DNA of 64,000 nt from Sphingomonas sp. Leaf208. GTDB lineage: Bacteria > Pseudomonadota > Alphaproteobacteria > Sphingomonadales > Sphingomonadaceae. Below the pieces are notes generated by a model that saw only the letters and a program-made list of their open reading frames with translations, ran no database searches and was not told the DNA's origin. Within the stretch, counting starts at the first letter, position 1, and each line of letters opens with the position of its first letter. A program made the translations under genes and the position numbers. Positions 9,293 through 17,503 of this stretch are shown piece by piece. The DNA lies in NCBI RefSeq assembly GCF_001421415.1, contig NZ_LMKH01000035.1, positions 57,652-121,651 of the forward strand, read 5' to 3'.

Positions 9293-9997
9293 TCAGATCA
9301 ACCCTTGCGCCCGCAGGCTGACATGGCCGGCGGTGCCCATCACGATATGGTCGTGGACGGTGATGCCGAGCCGCTTGCCCGCCTCCGCAATTGTCCGCGT
9401 GATGTCGATATCGGCGCGGCTGGGGGAAGGGTCGCCGCTCGGATGGTTGTGGACGAGGATGATCGACGCGGAGCCGAGGTCGATCGCGCGGCGGATGACC
9501 TCGCGGACGTACACCGCGGCCTGGTCGATCGATCCCTTGCTCATCACCTCGTCGCGAATCAGCATGTTCTTGGTGTTGAGATGCAGCACGCGGAACCGCT
9601 CGATCGCGTGATGCGCCATGTCCGCGCGGAGATAATCGAGCAACGCTTGCCAGTTGGCGAGCACCGGGCGGTCGCTGACATGCGATTGCAGCAGGCGGAT
9701 CGCGGCGGCGTGCGCGATCTTGATCGCCGCGGTCGAGATCTCGCCCATGCCCTTCACCCGGCCGAGCGCCTCGGCATCCGCGGTCAGCACGCCGCCGATC
9801 CCGCCGAACTCGCGCATCAGCGCCTTGGCGAGCGCCTTGGTATCGCCGCGCGGGATAGCGATCGCGAGCAGATATTCGATGAGTTCATGGTCGAGCAGCG
9901 CATCGCTGCCGCCCTCGAACAGGCGTTTGCGGAGGCGGCCGCGATGGCCCTTCAAATCGTCCCCCCGGACGTCAGCGTCTTCGTCCGGATCGGCCAT
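9293..9997 (-). CDS. radC: RadC family protein (JAMM/DUF2466)
   Basis: 234 residues. N-terminal helix-hairpin-helix region (LGRVKGMGEISTAAI, residues ~80-95), then a JAB/MPN-like domain with the metal site HNHPSGDPSPSRAD and upstream catalytic Glu region. Despite its name, a role in repair is not established; the fold suggests a metal-dependent hydrolase. Only 32 bp separate its start from the divergent ydbH ORF. Confidence 0.93.
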   Translation of the reverse strand: MADPDEDADVRGDDLKGHRGRLRKRLFEGGSDALLDHELIEYLLAIAIPRGDTKALAKALMREFGGIGGVLTADAEALGRVKGMGEISTAAIKIAHAAAIRLLQSHVSDRPVLANWQALLDYLRADMAHHAIERFRVLHLNTKNMLIRDEVMSKGSIDQAAVYVREVIRRAIDLGSASIILVHNHPSGDPSPSRADIDITRTIAEAGKRLGITVHDHIVMGTAGHVSLRAQGLI

Positions 9998-10029
9998 TTT
10001 GCGATGCTAGCACATCCCTGGGCAATTGC

Positions 10030-13000
10030 ATGACGCCCTCGCTCCCGCCTATGCAGGCCTTGAAAGCGTGGCGGAGTGAGTTGGTGACCGAGACGAGCGA
10101 GACGGGGGCCGACCCCGGGGCCGAACCTCGCCGTTCTGTGACTGCCCGCCGCGTCGCGCTGGGGATCGCGCTGCTGCTGATCGTTGGACTGGTCGTGCTG
10201 TGGCTCGTCCGGAAGCCGATCGCCGAGGGATTCATCGACCGCGAACTCGCCAAGGCCGGCGTGCCTGCGCGCTACGACATCGCCAACCTCGCGCTGGGCG
10301 GCCAGCGACTGACCAACGTCGTGATCGGCGATCCGGCGCATCCCGATCTGGTCGCCGACTGGGTCGAGACGCGGACCGGCGTCGGGTTGTCGGGGCCGTA
10401 TCTGGAGGGCGTGCGCGCGGGGAAGGTCCGGTTGCGCGGGCGGCTGGTCGACGGGAAAGTCTCGCTCGGCGCGATCGACAAACTGCTTCCGGCGCCGTCG
10501 GGCAAGCCGTTCGCGTTGCCCGCGCTCGACGTGTACGTCGCGGACGGGCGGATGCGGCTGGAGATGCCGCAGGGGATCGTCGGACTGAAGGTCGCGGGCT
10601 CCGGCAAGCTCGACGACGGGTTTCGCGGTACGTTGGCAGCGATCAGCGAGCGGCTCGATGTCGGCGGGTGCGTGATCGACCGGCTCGCGGCGACGGTGAG
10701 GTTGCGGATCGATGCGGCGAAACCGACGATCACGGGGCCGGTGCGCGTGTCGCGCCTCACCTGCGGGACGACGCAGGCCGAGCGGATCGTGGCCGATCTG
10801 GACGTCGGACTCTCCGCCGCGCTCGATCGCTGGCAGGGCAAAGCAACGCTCAAGACGGGCGCAGCACGGACGCCGGGTGCGACTTTGGCGGGTGTCGGGG
10901 GCACGATCGACTTCACCGGCACCGCGGCGGCGACCGGCGGCAAGGCGGACATCGCCGCCGACACGGTTCGCACCACCGAGGGCGGCGCGCGGCGGTTTGC
11001 GCTCGCGGGCACCTACCGGACCGGCAAGCAGATCGCGTTCGACGGGCGCGTCCAGGCGAGCGGGGCGGCAGTCGCGCAGAAGCGACTCGCAGGGCTGGCA
11101 GACGTCGGTGATGCGGGCGCCGGGACGCCCGTCGCGCCGTTGGCTAAAGCGGTAACACAGGCGGTTCAGAAGGCCGGCCGCGGATTTGCCGCGGACGCCG
11201 ACCTTCGCGTGCGGATCGATGGCGGACGCGGCAAGGCCGTGCTGTCGCGTCTGGCGCTTGCCTCCGCAAGCGGTGCGCGCGTGGCGCTCGGCGGCGGGAC
11301 CGGGGTCGCGTTCGGTTGGCCGAACGGCGGCGTCCGGCTCGACACGGTACTAGCGATGCGCGGCGGCGGCTTGCCCGAGGCGCGTGTGTCGCTGGCGCAG
11401 GCGAAACCGGGCGCGGCGATCCGCGGCGTGGCCACCATCGCGCCCTATGCGGCGGGGGATGCGCGGCTTGCCCTTACTCCCGTCACCTTCAGCGCGACGC
11501 CGGGCGGGGCAACCTCGATCGCGACGCGTGTCACGCTCGGGGGACCGATCGGTGCGGGCGGTTCCGCCAACCGGGTCGATGGTCTGTCGATGCCGGTTGC
11601 GGCGCTGTGGGATGGACGCGGACGGCTGGTCGTCAACACCGGTTGCGCGCCGCTGGTCGTCCAGCGTCTGGCAATATCCGGGTTGGTGCTCGATCCGTCG
11701 CGGCTGACCTTGTGCCCGCTCGACGGCGCGCTGGTGCAGGTCAACGGCGCGCGGGTCAGCGGCGGCGCAAAGATCGCCGCGGCCAAGCTGGGCGGCCGAC
11801 TCGGCACTACCCCGATCACGCTCGCGACCGCCGGAGCGACCGTGCGGCTGGCGGATCGCGGCTTTGCCATCGACGGCGTCCAGACCCGGATCGGCGCGTC
11901 GGAACGCGTCACGCGACTCGACTTCGCCACCGTCACGGGCCGTATGACCGGGCGAGGCGTGGCGGGCGCGTTCACCGGCGGCTCGGGGCAGATCGCCAAC
12001 GTGCCGCTGTTGCTCGGCGAGGCTGCCGGCGACTGGACGCTCGTCACTGGCGCGCTGAACCTCACCGGCGCAATGGGGGTATCTGATGCGGCGCCAACGC
12101 CTAGGTTCAAGCCGCTCGCCGCGCGTACTGTGACTCTCGCGCTGGTCAACGGCACGATCACCGCCGCCGGCACGCTGTTCGAGCCGACCACCAACACCAA
12201 GGTCGCCGACGTCACGCTGACCCACGCACTCGGTGCCGGCGCAGGCAAGGCGGACCTCAACGTCCCCGCGATCGCGTTCGCCAAGGACAAGCTGCAACCC
12301 GACGCGCTCACGCCGCTAACCTTCGGCGTGATCGCCGACGTCAACGGATCGGTCAGCGGCGAGGGGCATATCGCCTGGAACCCCGATGGCGTGACGAGCA
12401 CCGGCGTGTTCCGCACAGCCGGCACCGATCTTGCTGCCGCATTCGGCCCCGTCACCGGCATCGCCACTGAGATCCGCTTCACCGACCTGCTCAACCTCCA
12501 GAGCGCACCGGGGCAGGTGGCGACGATCCGTACGCTCAACCCCGGCATTCCGGTCAGCGACGGCACGATCCGCTACCAGACGTTGCCGCGCGCGCGCGTG
12601 CGCGTCGAGGGCGGGCGGTGGCCGTTCGCGGGGGGATCGCTGACGCTCGACCCGACGCTGCTCGATTTCTCCGCGCAGTCCGAGCGGCGGATGACGTTCC
12701 ACGTCGCCAACATGGCGGCCGACCAATTCCTGCAACAGTTCGATTTCAAGAATCTCGATGCGACCGGGATCTTCGACGGCGTGCTGCCGATGATCTTCGA
12801 CGAAACCGGCGGGCGGATCGAGGGCGGCGACCTGCGCGTCCGGCCGGGCGGCGGCACGCTCGCCTATGTCGGCGACCTCAGCCAGAAGGATCTCGGCGTA
12901 TGGGCGAACATCGCGTTCCAGGCGCTGAAGTCGCTCCGCTACCAGTCGTTGCGAGTCGGCATGAACGGGCCGCTCGCGGGCGAAATGGTCACCGACGTGC

Positions 13001-13248
13001 GGTTCGCCGGGATCAGTCAGGGCGAGGGGGCAAAGGCGAACTTCATCGTCCGTCGCCTGCAGAAACTGCCGTTCATCTTCAATATCCGGATCAAGGCGCC
13101 GTTCCGCGGGCTGCTCGATTCGGCGCAGAGCTTCTACGATCCGAAGCGGCTGATCCAGCGCAACCTGCCGGCTTTGCTGCAACAGCAGTCGGCGCCGCCC
13201 CCGAAACCCCCAACCATTCAGCCTCCCGCAAGCAGGATCGTGCCATGA
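10030..13248 (+). CDS. ydbH: YdbH-family AsmA-like intermembrane lipid-transport protein
   Basis: Up to 1072 residues. One N-terminal membrane helix (ALGIALLLIVGLVVLWLV, residues ~37-56) anchors a very long beta-rich periplasmic part, and the C-terminus has the conserved FNIRIKAPFRGLLDS segment. YdbH, with YhdP and TamB, is thought to form a hydrophobic bridge moving phospholipids to the outer membrane in E. coli. It is followed by ynbE (4-bp overlap) and ydbL, the same trio as in enterics. Start uncertain: GTG at 10084 has a better Shine-Dalgarno (GGAG 7 nt upstream) than ATG 10030 and would leave room for the divergent radC promoter. Confidence 0.88.
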   Translation: MTPSLPPMQALKAWRSELVTETSETGADPGAEPRRSVTARRVALGIALLLIVGLVVLWLVRKPIAEGFIDRELAKAGVPARYDIANLALGGQRLTNVVIGDPAHPDLVADWVETRTGVGLSGPYLEGVRAGKVRLRGRLVDGKVSLGAIDKLLPAPSGKPFALPALDVYVADGRMRLEMPQGIVGLKVAGSGKLDDGFRGTLAAISERLDVGGCVIDRLAATVRLRIDAAKPTITGPVRVSRLTCGTTQAERIVADLDVGLSAALDRWQGKATLKTGAARTPGATLAGVGGTIDFTGTAAATGGKADIAADTVRTTEGGARRFALAGTYRTGKQIAFDGRVQASGAAVAQKRLAGLADVGDAGAGTPVAPLAKAVTQAVQKAGRGFAADADLRVRIDGGRGKAVLSRLALASASGARVALGGGTGVAFGWPNGGVRLDTVLAMRGGGLPEARVSLAQAKPGAAIRGVATIAPYAAGDARLALTPVTFSATPGGATSIATRVTLGGPIGAGGSANRVDGLSMPVAALWDGRGRLVVNTGCAPLVVQRLAISGLVLDPSRLTLCPLDGALVQVNGARVSGGAKIAAAKLGGRLGTTPITLATAGATVRLADRGFAIDGVQTRIGASERVTRLDFATVTGRMTGRGVAGAFTGGSGQIANVPLLLGEAAGDWTLVTGALNLTGAMGVSDAAPTPRFKPLAARTVTLALVNGTITAAGTLFEPTTNTKVADVTLTHALGAGAGKADLNVPAIAFAKDKLQPDALTPLTFGVIADVNGSVSGEGHIAWNPDGVTSTGVFRTAGTDLAAAFGPVTGIATEIRFTDLLNLQSAPGQVATIRTLNPGIPVSDGTIRYQTLPRARVRVEGGRWPFAGGSLTLDPTLLDFSAQSERRMTFHVANMAADQFLQQFDFKNLDATGIFDGVLPMIFDETGGRIEGGDLRVRPGGGTLAYVGDLSQKDLGVWANIAFQALKSLRYQSLRVGMNGPLAGEMVTDVRFAGISQGEGAKANFIVRRLQKLPFIFNIRIKAPFRGLLDSAQSFYDPKRLIQRNLPALLQQQSAPPPKPPTIQPPASRIVP

Positions 13249-13472
13249 CCGAAACAGGATTGAAGAAGCTGGAGCAAAGGTCGATCTTGCAGATGATGAC
13301 GAGGACGATCGCACTAATCGGGCTGACGGCGGCCTTGCCGGGCTGCATCAACGTGTCGGCGCCCGACAAGCCGATCGAGATCAACCTCAACATCAACGTC
13401 ACGCAGGAAGTGGTCTATCGTCTCGATGGCGAGGCGAAATCGTTGATCCAGCAGAACCCGGGGATATTCTAA
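13245..13472 (+). CDS. ynbE: YnbE-like outer-membrane lipoprotein
   Basis: 75 residues from ATG 13245, which overlaps the ydbH stop (ATGA). Lipobox LPGC follows a hydrophobic stretch; an internal start at the ATG pair near 13293 would give a more usual lipoprotein signal. The mature part is short and Asn/Ile rich (INLNINVTQEVVYRLD). In E. coli YnbE is an OM lipoprotein that multimerises and extends the YdbH bridge to the outer membrane. The gene order supports the same role here. Confidence 0.85.
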   Translation: MTETGLKKLEQRSILQMMTRTIALIGLTAALPGCINVSAPDKPIEINLNINVTQEVVYRLDGEAKSLIQQNPGIF

Positions 13473-13473
13473 G

Positions 13474-13854
13474 ATGAAGACCAAGGTCCTTATGATGGTT
13501 GCCGCAGGGGCGGCTCTCGGTGGCCTGTCTGTCGCGGCAACCGCGCAGCGCGATCCGGCCTACGCGGCGGCGCGTGCGGGCGGTGAGGTCGGCGAGCAGC
13601 CCGACGGCTATCTGGGGCTGGTCGGCGCGGCGAGCGGCGATCTTCGCGCGCTGGTCAACAACATCAATATCCAGCGCAAGTCGGCGTACACGCAAAAGGC
13701 GCAGGCGAGCGGCGCGACGGTCGAGCAACTCGCCTTCACGAGCGGCTGCAACCTGATCATGCAGACCAACCCTGGTGAGAAGTACAAGACGCCGAACGGT
13801 GTCTGGAAGACGCGAACCGCCGGCGCCCCCGAACGCGATTCGCGCTGCGTTTAA
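13474..13854 (+). CDS. ydbL: YdbL family periplasmic protein (DUF1318)
   Basis: 126 residues with a cleavable signal (about residues 1-25, ending ATAQ). The central domain has the ADGYLGLV-like motif (here QPDGYLGLVGAASGDLRALVNNINIQRKSAY) and a C-terminal Cys pair that may form a disulfide. It follows ynbE by one base. In E. coli YdbL modulates the YdbH-YnbE complex. Function here is inferred from sequence and gene order. Confidence 0.85.
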   Translation: MKTKVLMMVAAGAALGGLSVAATAQRDPAYAAARAGGEVGEQPDGYLGLVGAASGDLRALVNNINIQRKSAYTQKAQASGATVEQLAFTSGCNLIMQTNPGEKYKTPNGVWKTRTAGAPERDSRCV

Positions 13855-13863
13855 TTTGAAGTA

Positions 13864-13974
13864 CTCCCCTCCCTGACAAGGGACGGGCTGGGGGTGGGTA
13901 GGCTGCTTGGGATCCGTGACGCCAGCCAACCGGCCGACCCACCCCCGGCCCCTCCCTTCCAGGGAGGGGGGAAG
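13864..13974. repeat. Inverted repeat (family R1)
   Basis: Same two-arm structure as 6371-6480, directly after ydbL. It is the main content of the gap before the atp promoter. Confidence 0.8.
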
Positions 13975-14012
13975 AAGTAGGGTCGGCCCAATCCCATCGC
14001 CGCCTCGATGAA

Positions 14013-14061
14013 TGACACCCCTGTCACACCGGTTGACTTGCACCCCCCCCTTTTCTAAACG
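14013..14061 (+). promoter_or_regulatory. Candidate atp operon promoter with upstream dyad
   Basis: TTGACT at 14033-14038 is followed after 17 nt by TAAACG (14056-14061), a plausible sigma-70-type promoter whose spacer contains eight consecutive C. Upstream, TGACA-CCCC-TGTCA (14013-14026) is a perfect 5+5 dyad placed like an operator or activator site. Pattern evidence only. Confidence 0.45.
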
Positions 14062-14133
14062 GACCGCGCCTTGGCGGGATCGCTCGTCGCTGCTTGCTTC
14101 CTCCCCGATGCGAAATCATGTGGAGGAACGTGC

Positions 14134-14454
14134 GTGGCGGAGATCGAACCCGGACAGGACCCCCAGGGTGTTGAAGATCCGCGACTTTCCGCGCTCGATG
14201 AGCGATTGCGAGAGGCGCAGCATCGGGAAACGCTCGCAAAGGGGCAGAAGGGGGCGGATGCCGAGCGGGGTTACTCGCAAGGCAATCGCGTCATTTCCGC
14301 TCTCATCGGGAGTCTCGTCGGCAGTGCGCTGATCGGGTGGTTGATAGACCATTGGTTCGGCACTGGCCCTTGGGGGCTGATCGTGCTGCTGTTCCTCGGG
14401 ATAGCGGTCGCGTTCAGGCAGATCATTCGAATTTCAGGCGAACGCCCGGAGTAA
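14134..14454 (+). CDS. atpI: ATP synthase assembly protein AtpI
   Basis: 106 residues. GTG 14134 is chosen because GGAGG sits 7 nt upstream; no ATG fits. A hydrophilic N-terminal half with a charged helix (LSALDERLREAQHRE) is followed by two membrane helices (VISALIGSLVGSALIGWLI and WGLIVLLFLGIAVAF). AtpI is a membrane helper for c-ring assembly and, in some species, Mg2+ supply. First gene of the F0 operon. Confidence 0.9.
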   Translation: MAEIEPGQDPQGVEDPRLSALDERLREAQHRETLAKGQKGADAERGYSQGNRVISALIGSLVGSALIGWLIDHWFGTGPWGLIVLLFLGIAVAFRQIIRISGERPE

Positions 14455-14491
14455 CCGGGCGTTTGTCGTATCAAGACGGCAGGGATTCCAC

Positions 14492-15283
14492 GTGGCGGCA
14501 GAACAGGGCGGCAAGATCGATCCGATGCACCAGTTCCTGATCGAGCCGGCGTTCGGCTCGCACTGGATCGTTGGTGGCTATGACCTGTCGTTCACCAATT
14601 CCGCATTGTGGATGGTGGTGACGCTGGTCGCGCTTTGGGCGTTCATGATCGGTGGCATGAAGCGCGAGCTCGTGCCCGGTCGCTGGCAGATGGCGGTCGA
14701 GGGTTTCACCGGCTTCATCTCCGGCATGCTCGAGCAGAATGTCGGCCCCGGCGGCAAGCGCTTCGTGCCTTACGTCTTCTCGCTGTTCATGTTCATCCTG
14801 TTCGCGAACATCATCGGGCTGCTGCCGTTTGGCATCGTCCCCGGCGTGCATCCGTTCACGGTGACGAGCCACATGACCGTCACCGGAGTGCTGGCGCTGA
14901 TTAGCTTCGCGATCGTGCTGCTCGTCGGTTTCGGCAAGCACGGCTTCCATTTCTTCTCGCTGTTCGTGCCGAGCGGCACGCCCGCGCTGATGATCCCGCT
15001 GATCTTCGTGGTCGAGCTGATGTCGTTCCTGGTGCGTCCGTTCTCGCTCGGTCTGCGACTGTTCGTGGCGATGACCGCGGGGCATATCCTGCTGAAGGTG
15101 CTGGCCGCGTTCGTGATCAACGGCCTGAACCTGGGCGGGATGTATATTGGTCTGGTGAGCGCGCCGAGCATGCTGCTGATGATCGGCATCACGCTGCTCG
15201 AACTGCTGGTCGCCGCGATCCAGGCATACGTGTTCGCGTTGCTGACGTCGGTCTATCTGAACGACGCCGTAAACCTTCACTAA
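14492..15283 (+). CDS. atpB: F0 ATP synthase subunit a
   Basis: 263 residues, GTG start at 14492. A polytopic membrane protein with the conserved SLGLRLFVAMTAGH helix carrying the essential arginine that faces the c-ring, and the C-terminal LLELLVAAIQAYVFALLTSVYL helix. It forms the two proton half-channels. Second in atpI-atpB-atpE-b'-b. Confidence 0.98.
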   Translation: MAAEQGGKIDPMHQFLIEPAFGSHWIVGGYDLSFTNSALWMVVTLVALWAFMIGGMKRELVPGRWQMAVEGFTGFISGMLEQNVGPGGKRFVPYVFSLFMFILFANIIGLLPFGIVPGVHPFTVTSHMTVTGVLALISFAIVLLVGFGKHGFHFFSLFVPSGTPALMIPLIFVVELMSFLVRPFSLGLRLFVAMTAGHILLKVLAAFVINGLNLGGMYIGLVSAPSMLLMIGITLLELLVAAIQAYVFALLTSVYLNDAVNLH

Positions 15284-15322
15284 GTTTTTCCATTACCAAC
15301 TGATTTTCAAAGGGAATTTACC

Positions 15323-15550
15323 ATGGACGCACAAGCAGCAAAGATGATCGGTGCCGGCCTCGCAGCGATCGGCATGGGCCTCGCGGCACTCGGCGTGGGC
15401 AACGTGTTCGCACAGTTCCTCGCCGGTGCTCTCCGCAACCCGGGCGCAGCCGACAGCCAGCAGGGCCGTTTGTTCATCGGTTTCGCAGCAGCCGAGCTTC
15501 TCGGTCTGCTCGCCTTCGTCACGATGATCATCCTCGTGTTCGTCGCCTAA
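15323..15550 (+). CDS. atpE: F0 ATP synthase subunit c
   Basis: 75 residues, two membrane helices joined by the polar loop RNPGA. The ion-binding carboxylate is Glu58 (FAAAELLGLLAF). AAGGGAA precedes the ATG. The helix-1 glycine repeat (GAGLAAIGMGLAALGVG) is the usual c-ring packing motif. I see no Na+-type coordination pattern, so proton coupling is expected. Confidence 0.98.
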   Translation: MDAQAAKMIGAGLAAIGMGLAALGVGNVFAQFLAGALRNPGAADSQQGRLFIGFAAAELLGLLAFVTMIILVFVA

Positions 15551-15604
15551 CAACTCGCTGAATTGGCCGGGCGACCGCGCCCGGCCGTTTCACGAAGGAC
15601 CGAC

Positions 15605-16099
15605 ATGCCCCAGATTTCCCAGATAGCCGCTACCTACGCCTCGCAGATCTTCTGGCTGCTCCTCACCTTCGGCATCCTGTATTTCGGGATCGGCAAGGGA
15701 ATGGTGCCAAAGATCGTGTCCAACGTGGACTCGCGCGAAGGCCGAATCGCGGGCGATCTGGCGGCAGCGGTCGCCGCCCGTACGCAGGCCGATACGGTCC
15801 AGGCGAACTGGCAGGCCGAAATGGACGCCGCCCGCGTTGCGGCGCAGGCCGAGACCGCGGCAGCTGCGAAGCGTGCGGCGACCGCATTCGAGCAGCAGGT
15901 CCATGCGGCCGACGCCGAACTCGCCGAGCGTCTGGGTCACCACGATCTGGCGGTCGCGAACGCGAAGGCCGAGGCGCTCTCGAACTTGCAGGGTGTCGCC
16001 GCCGAAGCAGCACAGCAATTGGCCGCCAAGGTAGCCGGCCTCCAGGTCAGCCTGGACGCGGCGACCGACGCGGTACGCAGGACGACGGCGCATGGCTAA
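15605..16099 (+). CDS. atpG: F0 ATP synthase subunit b'
   Basis: 164 residues from ATG 15605 (GAAGGAC upstream). One N-terminal membrane helix (FWLLLTFGILYFGIG) is followed by a long Ala/Gln/Glu-rich helix forming the peripheral stalk. Having separate b' and b genes is typical of alphaproteobacteria and cyanobacteria. Its 3' end overlaps the b gene by 8 bp. Confidence 0.93.
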   Translation: MPQISQIAATYASQIFWLLLTFGILYFGIGKGMVPKIVSNVDSREGRIAGDLAAAVAARTQADTVQANWQAEMDAARVAAQAETAAAAKRAATAFEQQVHAADAELAERLGHHDLAVANAKAEALSNLQGVAAEAAQQLAAKVAGLQVSLDAATDAVRRTTAHG

Positions 16100-16709
16100 T
16101 CCAGATTCGGCCGCAAAGGTCATCCACGGCGAGGGCATGGCGCCCGAGGGTGCGATCGACAATCAGGGCCTCCAGGGTCACACGGCCGCGCCCGGCGGCG
16201 TCGAGCATGTGCCCGATCCGACCGCGCTCGGCCTGACCTCGACCGGCTGGGTCGCGGTGGCGATGATCGTCGTCATCCTGCTGATGATCTGGAAGAAGGT
16301 TCCGGGGATGATCGGCAAGATGCTCGACACGCGCATCGCCGGCATCCGCACGCAGCTCGACGAAGCGAAGGCGCTCCGTGCCGAAGCCGAAGCGATCCGC
16401 ACCGAGTACGAGGCAAAGGCCAAGACCGCACACGTCGAAGCCGAAGCCATGAAGGCCCATGCGCATCACGAAGCCGCGGCGATCATCGCCAAGGCGAAGG
16501 CCGGTGCCGAAGACCTCATGACCCGTCGCGCGAAGATGGCCGAGGACAAGATTGCCGCCGCCGAGCGCGCCGCGATCGCCGAAGTCCGCGCGCGGGCGGC
16601 CGATGCCGCGGCGAAAGCTGCCGGCATCCTCATCGCCGAGCACCACGACGCCGCCGCCGACCGCATGATGGTCGACCGCTCGATCTCGGGCCTCAGCCGC
16701 CTGAACTAA
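16092..16709 (+). CDS. atpF: F0 ATP synthase subunit b
   Basis: 205 residues. A ~50-residue N-terminal extension precedes the membrane helix (WVAVAMIVVILLMIWKKVP), then a long charged coiled-coil stalk. It starts inside the end of b' (8-bp overlap). It pairs with b' to hold F1 against the a-subunit. The F1 genes (atpHAGDC) are not in the window, as usual for this split arrangement. Confidence 0.95.
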   Translation: MANPDSAAKVIHGEGMAPEGAIDNQGLQGHTAAPGGVEHVPDPTALGLTSTGWVAVAMIVVILLMIWKKVPGMIGKMLDTRIAGIRTQLDEAKALRAEAEAIRTEYEAKAKTAHVEAEAMKAHAHHEAAAIIAKAKAGAEDLMTRRAKMAEDKIAAAERAAIAEVRARAADAAAKAAGILIAEHHDAAADRMMVDRSISGLSRLN

Positions 16710-16712
16710 TTC

Positions 16713-16785
16713 TACTCCTCTCCCCTCGGGGAGAGGAAGGGGCCCACTGCAAAGCAGTGGGAAGGTGAGGGCACGCCCCTCCCAC
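16713..16785. repeat. Partial inverted repeat (family R3)
   Basis: A CTCTCCCC..GGGGAGAG hairpin and a second stem (CCCACTGC..GCAGTGGG) lie directly after atpF. It looks like the left half of the larger R3 element. It could serve as the 3' end of the operon transcript. Confidence 0.65.
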
Positions 16786-16800
16786 GACTCATCATTATTG

Positions 16801-16864
16801 ACGGCCGTCTCTTCCCGGGTTTCCGGCGGCCGAGTCTCCAATCTGAGCCCGTTGGAGAACACCT
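16801..16864 (+). promoter_or_regulatory. Structured leader with Shine-Dalgarno-sequestering hairpin
   Basis: TCTCCAA (16835-16841) pairs perfectly with TTGGAGA (16852-16858), which contains the GGAG Shine-Dalgarno of the SugE-like gene 7 nt before its ATG. A second stem, GGCCG (16803-16807) with CGGCC (16827-16831), lies upstream. This fits translational control of an exporter gene. Parts (CCCGGGTTTCCGG, GAGCCCG) faintly resemble guanidine-I riboswitch conserved strings, but the leader is too short for the full aptamer. Confidence 0.45.
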
Positions 16865-17185
16865 ATGTCCTGGCTCATCCTCGCCGTCGCCGTCGTCACC
16901 GAAATCTGCTGGGCGCTCAGCCTGAAATGGGCGGCCACCGTCGCCACGTGGCAGGCCTCCAGCGTCCCGATCATCCTCAGCTTCGTCAACATGGGCCTGC
17001 TCGCGCTCGCCATGCGCGGCCTCCCCGCCGGCACCGCCTATGCGATCTGGACCGGCGCCGGCGCGATCGGCGTCATCATCGGTGGCGTCATCCTGTTCGG
17101 CGACAAGGTCAGCGGCATCCAGGCCTGCTTCATGGCCCTGACCGTGGTCGGCATCGTCGGTACCAAGGTCTTCGCCCAAACCTGA
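16865..17185 (+). CDS. sugE: SMR-family exporter, SugE/Gdx-like
   Basis: 106 residues, four membrane helices, full length for small multidrug resistance proteins. The essential glutamate is Glu13 (VVTEICWALSLK), as in SugE/Gdx rather than Glu14 of EmrE, and the GTAYAIWTGAGAIGVIIGG helix is characteristic. Members of the Gdx group export guanidinium with proton antiport; some SugE relatives export quaternary ammonium compounds. The gene is alone, with a structured leader upstream and a composite repeat downstream. Confidence 0.85.
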   Translation: MSWLILAVAVVTEICWALSLKWAATVATWQASSVPIILSFVNMGLLALAMRGLPAGTAYAIWTGAGAIGVIIGGVILFGDKVSGIQACFMALTVVGIVGTKVFAQT

Positions 17186-17221
17186 TCTTCTGCCTTCGCC
17201 CGTAGGGCGCGTAAGATTGAC

Positions 17222-17450
17222 TCACGCGAAGGCGCGAAGGCGCGAAGGCGCGAAGAGAAGGCGGGTTCACGCGGAAACGCGGAGCCGCGGAGGTGTTGCA
17301 GCTCGGGATGATGTACCGAGCAGCCACGAGTGGATGTAAGCCTTTGGCAGGTTGAGAACGAACGCTGAGTGCTCGAATCTTGTCTCCGCGGCTCCGCGCC
17401 TCCGCGTGAACTAAACTCCTTCTCTTCGCGCCTTTGCGCCTTCGCGTGAA
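17222..17450. repeat. Composite nested inverted repeat (family R7)
   Basis: Outer arms 17222-17260 and ~17418-17450 are built from tandem GCGAAGGC units; inner arms ~17265-17291 and ~17384-17411 are a different sequence (CACGCGG.. / ..CCGCGTG). The whole is a nested palindrome around a ~90-bp unique core. A second copy lies at 50295-50492 with a different core. It fills most of the gap between sugE and uvrC; I see no gene in it. Confidence 0.8.
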
Positions 17451-17503
17451 CATCACTGCCTTCCGCTGGCATAACCCCCTCGCACTCCCTAGATTCCCCA
17501 ACA

